Positions 48,579 through 57,469 of a stretch of DNA of 64,000 nt are shown one piece after another. Under the pieces are notes generated by a model that did no database searches, was not told the origin of the DNA, and saw only the letters and a program-made list of their open reading frames with translations. The stretch comes from Micromonospora sp. NBC_01740 (GTDB lineage Bacteria > Actinomycetota > Actinomycetes > Mycobacteriales > Micromonosporaceae): positions 3,286,001 to 3,350,000 of the forward strand of contig NZ_CP109150.1 of assembly GCF_035920365.1 (NCBI RefSeq), given 5' to 3'. The position numbers were made by a program, and so were the translations under genes. Within the stretch, counting starts at the first letter, position 1, and every line of letters begins with the position of its first letter.

Positions 48579-48747
48579 CCGGTGATGGAAGCACATCCGC
48601 GCACCGCGCCACCCTCGCCGGGTCGCCGGCCCCGCCCACCGGTCGGGCGCCTCCGGATAACGATCAAGTAACGGGCGCGAACCTTTCCCGGCACGTCACC
48701 GCTCTCCCTGATCGTCGGCCCGACAACGGGCCAGGGGAGGGCATCGG

Positions 48748-51700
48748 ATGAAGCTGGTGTGGAGGCGGGCCCGCGAGGCGCGTGGGCTGCTGCTCGCCGC
48801 GGTGGTCGCGGCCCTGGTGGCGGTCGCGTTGGTCACCGGGCTTTCTGACTACAACCGGCGGGCCGTCGAGGCGGGCCAGCGTGCCCTGCTCAGCGGGGCG
48901 TCGTTCGAGGAGCGCAGCCTCCTGGTCAGCGGCGCGGCCGGCCGGGACGCTGCCGAGTTCGCCGCCCGGGACCGGGCCGTCCGGGACGGGTTCGCCGCTG
49001 GCCTCGGCGGCGCGCCGGTCACCGTCGACGCCGCCCGCTACGGCGGTGGCCGCGAGCTGACCGGCGACCTCGGCCCCGTGGCCCGCGACGACGACGATCC
49101 GGTCTTCGCCACCCTGGCGGCCCTCGACGACCTGCCCCGCCACGCCGAGCTGACCGGCGGCGCCTGGCCCGCCCCGGGAGCCTCGCCGCTGCAGGTCACC
49201 CTGCCGGAGAAGGTCGCCGGCATGCTCGGGATGACCGTCGGCGACCGGGTGCCGATGCTGGACCGCCGGTCCGACGAGGCCAGCACCGTGGTGCTCGTCG
49301 GGACCTGGCGCCCCCGCGACGCGGCCGACCCGTACTGGCGGCTGGCACCCGGGGTCGGGGCGGGCAGCGCCGCGGACGCCGGCACCTCGTACGGGCCGTT
49401 CGTGCTGGACCCGGCGGACTTCGTCGCCACGTACCCGGGCTCGGTGTCGGCGTCCTGGGTCGTCGAGCCGGACCTCGCGGCGGCGGCCGGCGCGGGGCGG
49501 CTGTCCGACGTGCGGCAGGCGCTCACCGCGGCCCTCGCCGAGGTGCCCGAGGCGGCCGGGCTGGGCTCCTCCGGCCAGACCGTCACGGCGATCGACCGGC
49601 TCCTCGACCGCGTCACCCGGGCCGACCTGGTGGGCCGTTCCTCGCTGGCCACCCCGCTGCTGCTGATCGTCGTCCTCGGCGGGTACGCGCTGGTGCTCGT
49701 CGCCGCCCTGCTGCACGAGGACCGGCGCGGCCAGACCGCCCTGCTCCGGGCCCGGGGCGCCGCGCGGCGGCAACTGGCCGGCCTGGCGGCCCGGGAGGCG
49801 GCCCTGGTCGTCCTGCCCGCCGGCGTGCTGGGGCCCCTGATCGCCGGCGAGGCGCTGCGGCACGTGGGTACCGGCGGCGCCACCCCGCTGACGCTCGCCG
49901 CCGGCAACACCACGCTGATCTGGGCCGCCGCAGCCGCCACCGCCGCCGGCTGCCTGGTCGCGATGGTCGTCCCGACGTTGCGGGGGGCCGGCACCTACGT
50001 CGCCGACATGGCGGCCCGGTCCCGGCCCACCCGCGCCGCGAGCGTCCAGCGGGCCAGCCTCGACCTGGTGCTGGTCGGCTTCGCGGTGCTGGCCTGGACC
50101 CAGCTGCGCCAGTACTCGTCGCCGGTCGCCGGGGCGGCCGGCCGGCTCGGGGTGGACCCGCTGCTGGTCGCGGCGCCGACGCTGGGCGTGCTGGCCGGCG
50201 CGGTCGTGGCGTTGCGGCTGCTGCCGCCCGCGACCCGCTTCGCCGAGCGGTTCGTCGACCGCAGACCGTGGACCGCGACCATGTTCGGCATGTGGCAGGC
50301 GGGGCGGCGCCCGCACGCCGGCCCCGTGCTGCTGCTCGCCCTCGCCGTCGGCGGCAGCACCCTGGCGTGGTCGCTGGTGACCACCGGCGAGCTGTCGCAG
50401 GCCGACCAGGCCGAGCACACCGTCGGCGCCGACCTGCGGGTCGTCGAGCGCACCGGCTCGGCACCCGACGGTCGGGCCGGTCAGCTCGCCGCTCTGCCCG
50501 GCGTCCGCGAGGCGCTGCCGGCCTGGCGGGACGAGATTCGCCTCGGCCGCGCCGACCTGCCGACGACGGTGGTGAGCCTCGACGCCGCGGCCGCGGCCGA
50601 CGTGCTGCGGCTCAACGAGAGGCTGACCGACGAGCCCGCGCCGGCACTGCTCGACCGGCTGACCCGGGCGCGCGGCGCGCCCACCGGGCTGGAACTGCCC
50701 GCCGGCACCCGGTCGCTCACCGGCACGGTACGCACCCCCGTGCGCGACGCCGTCACGCCGCACCAGATCGGCCTCTGGGTGCTGCTGACCCGGGCGGACG
50801 GGCTGGCCTTCCGGCTTCCGGCGGGCAGCAGCGGCAGCGACGGCCGACCGGCGCCGTTCACCGTCGCCGTCCCCGCCGGGGAGGGCGCCCTACGACTGTC
50901 CGGTTTCGAGGCCGACGGCGGGAGCGCGCGCGGGCGGGCGTACCGCCTGGAGGTGTCGGACCTGCGGCTGGTCGGCGCCGACGGCGCGGCCCGGCCGGCG
51001 TCGCTGGACGGCGGGTGGGTGGCCGTCGACGGCCAGGGCAAACCGGTCGATGCGTCGGCCACGGCCGCCGGGCTGAAGGCCGACTGGGAGGTCGAGTACC
51101 GCGAGGGCGGCCGGTTCGCGTTCCAGCCGCCGAGCCGTTTCGCCGTGGTGCCGGCCGGCGAGAACCGGCCGGTACCCGCACTGATGACCCCGGCCGTACG
51201 CGACGCGTTGAGCTTGCGCGTCGGCGACACGGTCAACCTGGTGCTGTCCGGCGCGACGCTGCCGGTCACGCTCGTCGGTGAGCTGGACGCAGTGCCGTCC
51301 GCGGCCGGCGAGGGCGTGCTGCTGGACCTGCCTGCGGCGGCGGACTGGCTGATCCGGGACCGGGGCGGGGTCCGGCCGGTGCCGGAGTGGTGGCTGGGCA
51401 CCGAGGACGCCGGCCACGCCGAGGCGGCCCGCGCGGCGGCCGACCTGACCGGCGCCACGCTGCTCGACCGGCGGGAGGTGGCCGAGCGGGCTGCCGGCGA
51501 CCCGTACTGGCAGGGGGCCCGCACGGGGCTGCTCGCCGCGGCGCTCGGCTCGGTGCTGCTGGCCCTGGTCGGCCTGATCGTCGACGTCTGGGCGACCGCC
51601 CGGCACCGGCTGGGGGAGTTCGCCGTGCTGCACACGCTCGGCGCCAGCCCCCGGCTGCTGGCCCGGGCGCTGCTGGCCGAGCAGACCTTCCTGGCCGGGA

Positions 51701-51942
51701 TCGGCGTCGGCGTGGGCCTGCTGCTGGGCGCCGCGGTCGGCGCGACCATGGCCCCGCTGGTCATCCTCACGCCGTCCGCGGGCCGGCCGGTGCCGGAGGC
51801 CGCCTTCGTGCTGCCCTGGCTGCCCATCGGCCTGACCGCGCTCGGCCTGCTGCTGGCGGCACTCGCCTTCAGCGCGTTCATCGCCCTCGGCATCCGACAG
51901 CGGGTGGCCGTGGCGCAGCTGCGGATCGGGGGAGACCGGTGA
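48748..51942 (+). CDS. Large FtsX/MacB-type ABC transporter permease (first)
   Basis: A 1064-aa membrane protein with an N-terminal TM helix (about 12-32), a large extracytoplasmic domain (about 35-290), three central TM helices starting LLLIVVLGGYALVLVAALL and the FtsX motif region RRGQTALLRARGAARRQL. More helices and a second extracytoplasmic domain (about 560-900) follow, then three C-terminal TM helices with the repeat FtsX motif RHRLGEFAVLHTLGASPRLL. Two FtsX domains in one chain mark a MacB/LolC-like mechanotransmission permease. The ATG has AGGGGAGGG 7 nt upstream. It begins a four-gene ABC operon. Confidence 0.88.
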   Translation: MKLVWRRAREARGLLLAAVVAALVAVALVTGLSDYNRRAVEAGQRALLSGASFEERSLLVSGAAGRDAAEFAARDRAVRDGFAAGLGGAPVTVDAARYGGGRELTGDLGPVARDDDDPVFATLAALDDLPRHAELTGGAWPAPGASPLQVTLPEKVAGMLGMTVGDRVPMLDRRSDEASTVVLVGTWRPRDAADPYWRLAPGVGAGSAADAGTSYGPFVLDPADFVATYPGSVSASWVVEPDLAAAAGAGRLSDVRQALTAALAEVPEAAGLGSSGQTVTAIDRLLDRVTRADLVGRSSLATPLLLIVVLGGYALVLVAALLHEDRRGQTALLRARGAARRQLAGLAAREAALVVLPAGVLGPLIAGEALRHVGTGGATPLTLAAGNTTLIWAAAAATAAGCLVAMVVPTLRGAGTYVADMAARSRPTRAASVQRASLDLVLVGFAVLAWTQLRQYSSPVAGAAGRLGVDPLLVAAPTLGVLAGAVVALRLLPPATRFAERFVDRRPWTATMFGMWQAGRRPHAGPVLLLALAVGGSTLAWSLVTTGELSQADQAEHTVGADLRVVERTGSAPDGRAGQLAALPGVREALPAWRDEIRLGRADLPTTVVSLDAAAAADVLRLNERLTDEPAPALLDRLTRARGAPTGLELPAGTRSLTGTVRTPVRDAVTPHQIGLWVLLTRADGLAFRLPAGSSGSDGRPAPFTVAVPAGEGALRLSGFEADGGSARGRAYRLEVSDLRLVGADGAARPASLDGGWVAVDGQGKPVDASATAAGLKADWEVEYREGGRFAFQPPSRFAVVPAGENRPVPALMTPAVRDALSLRVGDTVNLVLSGATLPVTLVGELDAVPSAAGEGVLLDLPAAADWLIRDRGGVRPVPEWWLGTEDAGHAEAARAAADLTGATLLDRREVAERAAGDPYWQGARTGLLAAALGSVLLALVGLIVDVWATARHRLGEFAVLHTLGASPRLLARALLAEQTFLAGIGVGVGLLLGAAVGATMAPLVILTPSAGRPVPEAAFVLPWLPIGLTALGLLLAALAFSAFIALGIRQRVAVAQLRIGGDR

Positions 51943-51979
51943 CCGGGAGCGTAGGGACGACCAGGAGCGGAGACGGGGC

Positions 51980-54691
51980 GTGGTGAGCATCGGGGCGGTC
52001 GTCCGCCGGGTCCGGGCGTACGGCGGGCAGTTCCTGCTCCTCGCGGCGCTGACGCTGGTCGCCACGCTGGTGATCAGCGGGGTGCCCAGGATCGTCAACG
52101 GGCACGCCCAGGAGGGCCTGAAGGCCCACCTGGGTGCGGTGCCGCCGCAGCAGCGGGACGTGACGTACTCGTCCGGGCCGCTCGCCGCGGCGGACAACGG
52201 CACCTCCGTGGTGGACGCCCACGAGGGCGACCTGGCGGCGATCGAGAGCGCGATGCCGCCGGTCGTCGGGCGCATGGTCGACCAGCGGTGGTACGCCGGG
52301 GAGACCCCGGCCAGCCTGGTGCGGGGCCCGGACCTGGCGGCGAAGAACCTCCTGGTCCACCTGGGCCTGCGGTCCGTGACCGGGATCGAGGAGGCCGGCA
52401 CGCTGGTCGAGGGAAGCTGGCCGGCCGACACGCCGAAGGACCAGCCGGTGCAGGTGGCGCTGGCCGCGGACGTCGCCGGCAAGCTGAACCTGCGGCTCAA
52501 CAGCCGGCTCACCCTCGCCGCGCCGGAGCCGCTCACCGCCGACTCCCCGCCCCCCACCCAGCTCACCGTGGTCGGCCTCTTCCAGCCCCGTGACGCCGCC
52601 GACGGGTTCTGGGACGGGCTGCCGCCGCTGCTGCGCATCGTCGAGCCGGTGGGGGACGGCCAACCCTTCATCGCCGTCGGCGTCGTCGACGGCGCCGCGC
52701 TGAACCGCCAGGCCGTCGCCGGCTGGCCGCTGACGTTCAGCTGGCGCTACCGCCTGGGCGCCGACGGCGTCGACGCCCGCGAGCTGGACCAGGTGATCGG
52801 CGGACTCCAGCAGATGACCCGGGAGGCGGGCGGCCGCAACCTCGTCCAGGGGCTGGACATCCCGCTGCGGCAGTTCTCCGCCGAGGTGGACAGCGCCCGG
52901 ACGGTGCTCGGGGTCATCGCCGCGGGCGTACTGGCCACCCTGGCCGGCCTCGTCGTGCTGGCCGCCGGGCTGCTGGTGCGCCGCCGCCGCTCGGAGTTCA
53001 CCCTGCTGCGGGCCCGGGGCGGGGCGGCCACCACGAGCGCGGGCCGCAGCCTGACCGAGGCGCTGCTGGTGGTGCCGCCCGCCGGTGCGCTCGGCTGGCT
53101 GGTCGGTGGCCTCGCTCCGGGGGCACCGGGGGAGACCCTGTGGTCCGCCGTCGCCGCGACCGTCCTGGTGGCCCTCGCGCTGCCGGTGGCCACCCTCGCC
53201 GCGTCCAGGGGCGGTGCCGGTCGGCGCGACCTGATCCGGTCGCGCCCCTCCGCGCGTCGCCTCACGGTGGAGGCGGGGCTGCTGGTCCTCGCGGGTCTCG
53301 CGGTCGTGCTGCTGCGCCGCCGCGGCCTCACCCCGGGGGAGGTCGACCCGCTGCTGGTCTCGGTGCCGGTGCTGCTGGCCGTCGCCGCGGCGGTGGTCGC
53401 GATGCGGTTGTACCCGTGGCCGCTGCGGCTGGTCAGCCGGCTCGCGGCCCGGGCCCGGGGCAGCGTCGCCTTCCTGGGTACCGCCCGGGCCGGCCGGTCC
53501 GTCGTCGCCGTGCCGCTGGTGGTCGTCGTGCTGGCCATCGCGACCGCGGCGTTCTGCGCGGTGACGGCCGCCGGGATCGAGGCGAGCCGGGACCGGGCCG
53601 CCAGCCGGGTGGTCCCCGCCGACGCCCTGATCCTGGGGGACCGGATCGCCCCGGACACGGGCGCCGAGCTGGAGCGGCTGCCGGGGGTCCGTGCCGCGAG
53701 CCCGGTGCTGCACGAGGCGGGCCAACGACTGGCGAAGGACGCCGTCGGCACCGAGGCCCGGCTCGGCGGGGTGACCGTACTCATGGTCGACGGTCCGGCC
53801 ATGGCCCGGATCGTCCGCGAGTCCGGCGTCGACGTGACGGTGCCGGCGGCGCTGCTCGCCCCCGCCGGGGAAGGCGGCCCGCTGCCCGCGGTGGTCTCCC
53901 CGACGGTCGCCGCCGAGCTGGCCGACGCCGGTCTCGACGGCTCCGCCTTCGTCAGCGCCCAGGGCCAGCGGTACGAGTTCCGGGTCGCCGGGCAGGCGGA
54001 GAGCTTCCCGCTGCTGCGCGCGGACAGCAGCCGGTTCGTCGTCCTGCCCTGGCAGTCCCTGCCCCGGCGGGACTACGCCGCCGTGCCGACCGGCTTCCTG
54101 GTGGCCGGCGACGACCTGGACGGCGACGCGCTGCGCCGGGCCGGCGACGCGGGGCAGTCCCGCTTCCAGACCGGCGGGGCCGTCACCGGCCGGGAGCGCC
54201 CGCGCGGCGTGGAGGTGCTGACCTTCGCGGACACCCGTCGGCAGGTGGGCGAGGGCGGCGCCAACGGGGTGCTCGCCTTCGGCTTCACCGCCGGCGCAGC
54301 CGGCGGGACGGCGCTCGGCCTGCTCGCGATCGCCTTCACGGTGCTCGCCGGTGCCCGCGAGCGTGGCCAGGTGCTCTCCCGGCTGCGCACCCTCGGCCTG
54401 TCCCGACGCCAGTGGCGCGGGCTGCTGCTGGTGGAGCTGGTCCCGCTGGTGGGCGTCTCGGTGGTGACCGGTGCGCTGGTCGGCACGGTCCTGCCGCTGT
54501 TGCTCACCCCGGTGCTCGGCCTGTCCGCCTTCACCGACGGGGTCGAGGTCCGGGTGGCGTTCGAGCCCGGCCTGGCGGCCGCGGTCATCGCGCTCGGTGC
54601 GCTCGCCCTCGGCTTCGCGGTCGCCGTCGAGGCCCTGAACAACCGCCGGATGCGCCTCGGTGAGGTGCTCCGGCTCGGAGAGGAGAACTGA
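51980..54691 (+). CDS. FtsX/MacB-type ABC transporter permease (second)
   Basis: A 903-aa paralogous permease: N-terminal TM (about 17-37), extracytoplasmic domain (about 40-300), FtsX core with RRRRSEFTLLRARGGAATTS, several TM helices, a second extracytoplasmic domain and a C-terminal FtsX core with RERGQVLSRLRTLGLSRRQW and final TMs. The GTG at 51980 (or GTG 51983) starts 37 nt after the first permease. It probably heterodimerises with it. ATPases follow 2 nt downstream. Substrate could be a lipid, lipoprotein or peptide; no precursor gene is visible. Confidence 0.88.
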   Translation: MVSIGAVVRRVRAYGGQFLLLAALTLVATLVISGVPRIVNGHAQEGLKAHLGAVPPQQRDVTYSSGPLAAADNGTSVVDAHEGDLAAIESAMPPVVGRMVDQRWYAGETPASLVRGPDLAAKNLLVHLGLRSVTGIEEAGTLVEGSWPADTPKDQPVQVALAADVAGKLNLRLNSRLTLAAPEPLTADSPPPTQLTVVGLFQPRDAADGFWDGLPPLLRIVEPVGDGQPFIAVGVVDGAALNRQAVAGWPLTFSWRYRLGADGVDARELDQVIGGLQQMTREAGGRNLVQGLDIPLRQFSAEVDSARTVLGVIAAGVLATLAGLVVLAAGLLVRRRRSEFTLLRARGGAATTSAGRSLTEALLVVPPAGALGWLVGGLAPGAPGETLWSAVAATVLVALALPVATLAASRGGAGRRDLIRSRPSARRLTVEAGLLVLAGLAVVLLRRRGLTPGEVDPLLVSVPVLLAVAAAVVAMRLYPWPLRLVSRLAARARGSVAFLGTARAGRSVVAVPLVVVVLAIATAAFCAVTAAGIEASRDRAASRVVPADALILGDRIAPDTGAELERLPGVRAASPVLHEAGQRLAKDAVGTEARLGGVTVLMVDGPAMARIVRESGVDVTVPAALLAPAGEGGPLPAVVSPTVAAELADAGLDGSAFVSAQGQRYEFRVAGQAESFPLLRADSSRFVVLPWQSLPRRDYAAVPTGFLVAGDDLDGDALRRAGDAGQSRFQTGGAVTGRERPRGVEVLTFADTRRQVGEGGANGVLAFGFTAGAAGGTALGLLAIAFTVLAGARERGQVLSRLRTLGLSRRQWRGLLLVELVPLVGVSVVTGALVGTVLPLLLTPVLGLSAFTDGVEVRVAFEPGLAAAVIALGALALGFAVAVEALNNRRMRLGEVLRLGEEN

Positions 54692-54693
54692 CA

Positions 54694-55692
54694 ATGACCG
54701 CTACCGCGGAGAGCACCGCCGTGCCGGACCTGGCCGCCCTGCAACAGCGGGCCGCCCAGCGTGCGGCCGAGCGGGCCGGCGGCCGGGACCGGTTGCGTGG
54801 GCACATCGTCTGCGACGGGCTGGTCCGGATCTTCAAGACCGAGGGGGTGGAGGTCGTCGCGTTGCAGGGGCTCGACCTGGTCATCGACCGGGGCGAGCTG
54901 GTGGCGATCGTGGGCGCCTCCGGTTCCGGCAAGTCGACGCTGCTGAACATCCTCTCCGGGCTGGACACGCCCACCGCCGGCATCGCCCGGGTCGGCGACT
55001 ACGACCTGCTCAACCTCTCCACCCGACGGCGACTGAGCTACCGGCGGAGCATGGTCGGATTCGTCTGGCAGCAGACCGGCCGCAACCTGCTGCCGTACCT
55101 GACCGCGCTGGAGAACGTCGAGCTGCCGATGCGGCTCGCCGGGCGGCGCGGCGGCCGGCGGGCCCACCGCGAGCGGGCGCGGGAGTTGCTCGACCTGGTC
55201 GGGGTGGGCTACTGCGCGGACCGGCGGCCCGGGCAGCTCAGCGGCGGCGAGCAGCAGCGCTGCGCGGTGGCGGTGGCGGTGGCGAACGACCCCGAGGTCC
55301 TCTTCGCCGACGAGCCGACCGGTGAGCTGGACGAGGCGACCGGGGCCGACGTCTTCGGGGCGCTGCGCACCATCAACGCCGAGCTCGGCGTCACCATCGT
55401 GGTGGTCACCCACGACCACGCCGTGGCCACCCAGGTCCGCCGGACCGTCGCGATCCGCGACGGCCGGACCGCCTCCGAGGTACGCCGGACCGCGCGGATC
55501 GGCGCGGACGGCAGCACCGAACTGGTAAGCGAGGAGTACGCCGTGCTCGACCGCAGCGGCCGGATGCAGCTGCCGGCGCCGTTCGTGGACGCGTTGTCGC
55601 TGCGCGACCGGGTGCGGCTCAACCTGGAGCCGGACCACGTGGAGGTACGCCCGGGCGACCGGCCGCAGGACGAGCGGGAGACGCCGCGGTGA
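54694..55692 (+). CDS. ABC transporter ATP-binding protein (MacB/LolD type, extended)
   Basis: A 332-aa ATPase: Walker A GASGSGKST at 74-82, Q-loop in FVWQQTGRNLLPYL, signature LSGGEQQR (about 181), Walker B VLFADEPTGELDEATG (about 204) and switch His in VVVTHDH. The usual domain is about 225 aa. There is a 35-residue Ala/Gln/Arg-rich N-terminal extension and a C-terminal extension of about 80 residues (VLDRSGRMQLPAPFVDALS) that may contact the permease or sense ligands. Starts 2 nt after the permease stop with GGAGAGGAG upstream. Its stop overlaps the linker frame by 4 nt. Confidence 0.93.
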   Translation: MTATAESTAVPDLAALQQRAAQRAAERAGGRDRLRGHIVCDGLVRIFKTEGVEVVALQGLDLVIDRGELVAIVGASGSGKSTLLNILSGLDTPTAGIARVGDYDLLNLSTRRRLSYRRSMVGFVWQQTGRNLLPYLTALENVELPMRLAGRRGGRRAHRERARELLDLVGVGYCADRRPGQLSGGEQQRCAVAVAVANDPEVLFADEPTGELDEATGADVFGALRTINAELGVTIVVVTHDHAVATQVRRTVAIRDGRTASEVRRTARIGADGSTELVSEEYAVLDRSGRMQLPAPFVDALSLRDRVRLNLEPDHVEVRPGDRPQDERETPR

Positions 55693-55886
55693 GCGGCCGG
55701 GGCATCGCCACGGTCAGCGGTCGGGAGGCCTGCGCGGCCAGCGGGCGTGGCATCGCCACGGTGAGCGGGCGGGAAGCCGGCGCGGTGGGCGGGCGGAAGG
55801 CCGTCGCCGTGGGCGGACGGGGCATCAGTCGGTACCGCGTGGTCGATCCGGTCGACCGCGCCGAGCACAGCGGGGCGGGATCATGA
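55689..55886 (+). CDS. Repetitive 65-aa coupled linker frame between two ATPase genes
   Basis: A GTG overlapping the upstream stop (GTGA, 55689-55692) opens a 65-codon frame whose own stop overlaps the next ATG (ATGA, 55883-55886). The product is built from imperfect repeats: SGRGIATVSGREA occurs twice, followed by AVGGRKAVAVGGRGIS, then a unique SRYRVVDPVDRAEHSG. It is Gly/Arg/Ala-rich with no fold recognised. The exact double overlap argues that it is, or recently was, translated. It may be a repeat-expanded intergenic spacer that stayed in frame to preserve coupling. Confidence 0.5.
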   Translation: MSGRGIATVSGREACAASGRGIATVSGREAGAVGGRKAVAVGGRGISRYRVVDPVDRAEHSGAGS

Positions 55887-56623
55887 GCGAGCACGACGTG
55901 ACGTCGGACGACCGGTCGGCCGGGGCGGTGGCGGGCGTCACGGTCACCGACGAGGTGGTCCGGGTGGAGGGGGTCAGCCGCACGTTCGGCCGCGGCGAGC
56001 ACGCGGTGCACGCCGTACGGGACGTGTCGTTCTCGGCCGGGCGGGGCGAGCTGGTGGCCGTGCGCGGTCGCTCCGGGGCGGGCAAGACGACCCTGCTGAA
56101 CCTGGTGGGCGGGCTGGACCGGCCCGACTCGGGCCGGGTGGTGGTCGCCGGGCACGACGTCACCGGCGCCGGTGAGAAGGAGCTGCTGGAGCTGCGCCGC
56201 GGCACGGTCGGCTTCGTGTTCCAGACCTTCGGGCTGGTGCCGATCCTGTCCGCCGCCGAGAACGTCGGCGTACCGCTGCGGTTGGCGCGGGTCCCGGCGG
56301 CCGAGCGGGAGGAGCGGGTGGCGGTGCTGCTTGAGCTGGTGGGCCTCGGCGGGCACGCGGGCCAGCGCCCGTACGAGCTCTCGGGCGGGCAGCAGCAGCG
56401 GGTGGCCGTGGCGCGGGCCCTGGCCAACGAGCCGGACCTGCTGATCGCCGACGAGCCCACCGGCCAACTCGACTCCGAGACCGGCCGGTCGATCATGGAC
56501 CTGCTCCGGGCGGTCGTGCACGCCCGGGGCATGACCGCACTGGTCGCCACCCACGATCCGGCCCTGATCGACCTCGCCGACCGCGTCCTCACCCTCCGCG
56601 ACGGCCACCTCCTCCCCACCTGA
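55883..56623 (+). CDS. ABC transporter ATP-binding protein (MacB/LolD type)
   Basis: A 246-aa ATPase: a disordered acidic N-terminus of about 25 residues, Walker A GRSGAGKTT at 62-70, Q-loop FVFQTFGLVP, signature LSGGQQQRVAVARAL (about 170), Walker B LLIADEPTGQLDSETG and switch His in VATHDPALI. It is the second ATPase of the four-gene permease cluster; the two non-identical ATPases suggest either a heterodimer or one for each permease. Its ATG overlaps the linker frame. Followed by 320 nt of repetitive DNA. Confidence 0.93.
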   Translation: MSEHDVTSDDRSAGAVAGVTVTDEVVRVEGVSRTFGRGEHAVHAVRDVSFSAGRGELVAVRGRSGAGKTTLLNLVGGLDRPDSGRVVVAGHDVTGAGEKELLELRRGTVGFVFQTFGLVPILSAAENVGVPLRLARVPAAEREERVAVLLELVGLGGHAGQRPYELSGGQQQRVAVARALANEPDLLIADEPTGQLDSETGRSIMDLLRAVVHARGMTALVATHDPALIDLADRVLTLRDGHLLPT

Positions 56624-56640
56624 CCCCGCCTTCTCCCGCC

Positions 56641-56721
56641 CTCCCGCGCCTCCCGCGCCTCCCGCGCCTCCCGCGCCTCCCGCGCCTCCCGCGCCTCCCG
56701 CGCCTCCCGCGCCGCCCGCGC
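56641..56721. repeat. 9-bp tandem array CTCCCGCGC
   Basis: Eight perfect head-to-tail copies of CTCCCGCGC (56641-56712) followed by a variant copy with T changed to G. It lies 17 nt after the ABC operon. Strand-asymmetric: the plus strand is pyrimidine-rich. Confidence 0.95.
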
Positions 56722-56739
56722 CGCCCGCCCCGCTCGCGT

Positions 56740-56810
56740 CGATCATGCAGTTGTGGTGGGAGTTGTTCACCGCTTTGCCCTTTTTGCGGGGCGCCGCAAC
56801 TGCATGATCG
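56740..56810. repeat. 14-bp inverted repeat with 43-nt loop
   Basis: CGATCATGCAGTTG (56740-56753) is perfectly complementary to 56797-56810. The loop includes GGGAGTTGTTCACC and CCCTTTTTGCGGGG. The A/T content of the arms differs from the flanks. It may be a REP/MITE-like palindromic element or a terminator of the ABC operon. Confidence 0.85.
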
Positions 56811-56812
56811 CC

Positions 56813-56938
56813 GGGGCGTGGGGCGTGGGGCGTGGGGCGTGGGGCGTGGGGCGTGGGGCGTGGGGCGTGGGGCGTGGGGCGTGGGGCGTGGGGCGTGGGG
56901 CGTGGGGCGTGGGGCGTGGGGCGTGGGGCGTGGGGCGT
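56813..56938. repeat. 7-bp tandem array GGGGCGT, 18 copies
   Basis: Eighteen uninterrupted perfect copies of GGGGCGT (126 bp) ending 5 nt before the stop codon of the convergent GNAT gene. The G-runs on one strand could form G-quadruplexes. Its perfection suggests recent expansion. Confidence 0.97.
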
Positions 56939-56943
56939 GGGGG

Positions 56944-57396
56944 TCAGAGGGGGAGCTTCATGCCCTCGTGGGTGGGGAGGAAGCCCAGGTTGAGGTAGAA
57001 GCGGTGGGCGTCGTGGCGGGTCTTGTCGGTGGTGAGCTGGGCCAGGGCGCAGCCACGCTGCCTCGCCTGGTCGACCGCCCAGGTGATCATCTGCCGGCCG
57101 ACGCCGCGCCCGCGCAGGTCGGAGCGGACCCGGACCGCCTCGATCAGCTGCCGCTCCGCGCCGTGCCGGCCCAGGCCGGGGATGTAGGTGAGCTGCATGC
57201 AGCCGAGCAGCTCACCGTCCGCGTCGGCCACGATCAGCTGGTTGCGCGGGTCGGCGTCGATGTCGGCGAACGCCTTCTCGTACGCGGCGTCGACCTCCGT
57301 GAAGTCGCGGGTCCTGCCGAGCACGTCGTCGGCGAGCAGGGCGATCACGGCAGGCAGGTCGCCGCGGACGGCCTCACGGAAGATCACGTCACTCAT
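56944..57396 (-). CDS. GNAT family N-acetyltransferase
   Basis: A 150-aa GNAT enzyme: FREAVRGDLPAVIALLADDVLG at the N-terminus, a central strand GELLGCMQLTYIPGL, acetyl-CoA pocket RVRSDLRGRGVGRQMITWAVDQARQRG with the complete RGxGxG loop, and C-terminal DKTRHDAHRFYLNLGFLPTHEGMKL. ATG 57396 is chosen because CACGCT lies 6 nt upstream; no ribosome site. Its 3' end abuts the 18-copy 7-bp array (5 nt). Acceptor unknown. Confidence 0.92.
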   Translation of the reverse strand: MSDVIFREAVRGDLPAVIALLADDVLGRTRDFTEVDAAYEKAFADIDADPRNQLIVADADGELLGCMQLTYIPGLGRHGAERQLIEAVRVRSDLRGRGVGRQMITWAVDQARQRGCALAQLTTDKTRHDAHRFYLNLGFLPTHEGMKLPL

Positions 57397-57402
57397 GCCG
57401 CC

Positions 57403-57408
57403 AGCGTG
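57403..57408 (-). promoter_or_regulatory. -10-like box of leaderless GNAT gene
   Basis: CACGCT on the minus strand, 6 nt before ATG 57396. Confidence 0.45.
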
Positions 57409-57469
57409 GCACAGTGAGCCGGACCGATGGGCGGGCAGCGCTCGGGTACGGGGGGCAACATGACTGTCC

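Noticed and set aside
56753..57417. Plus-strand frames with GAWGVGR repeats
   Set aside because: Produced entirely by the 7-bp GGGGCGT array and antisense to the GNAT gene.
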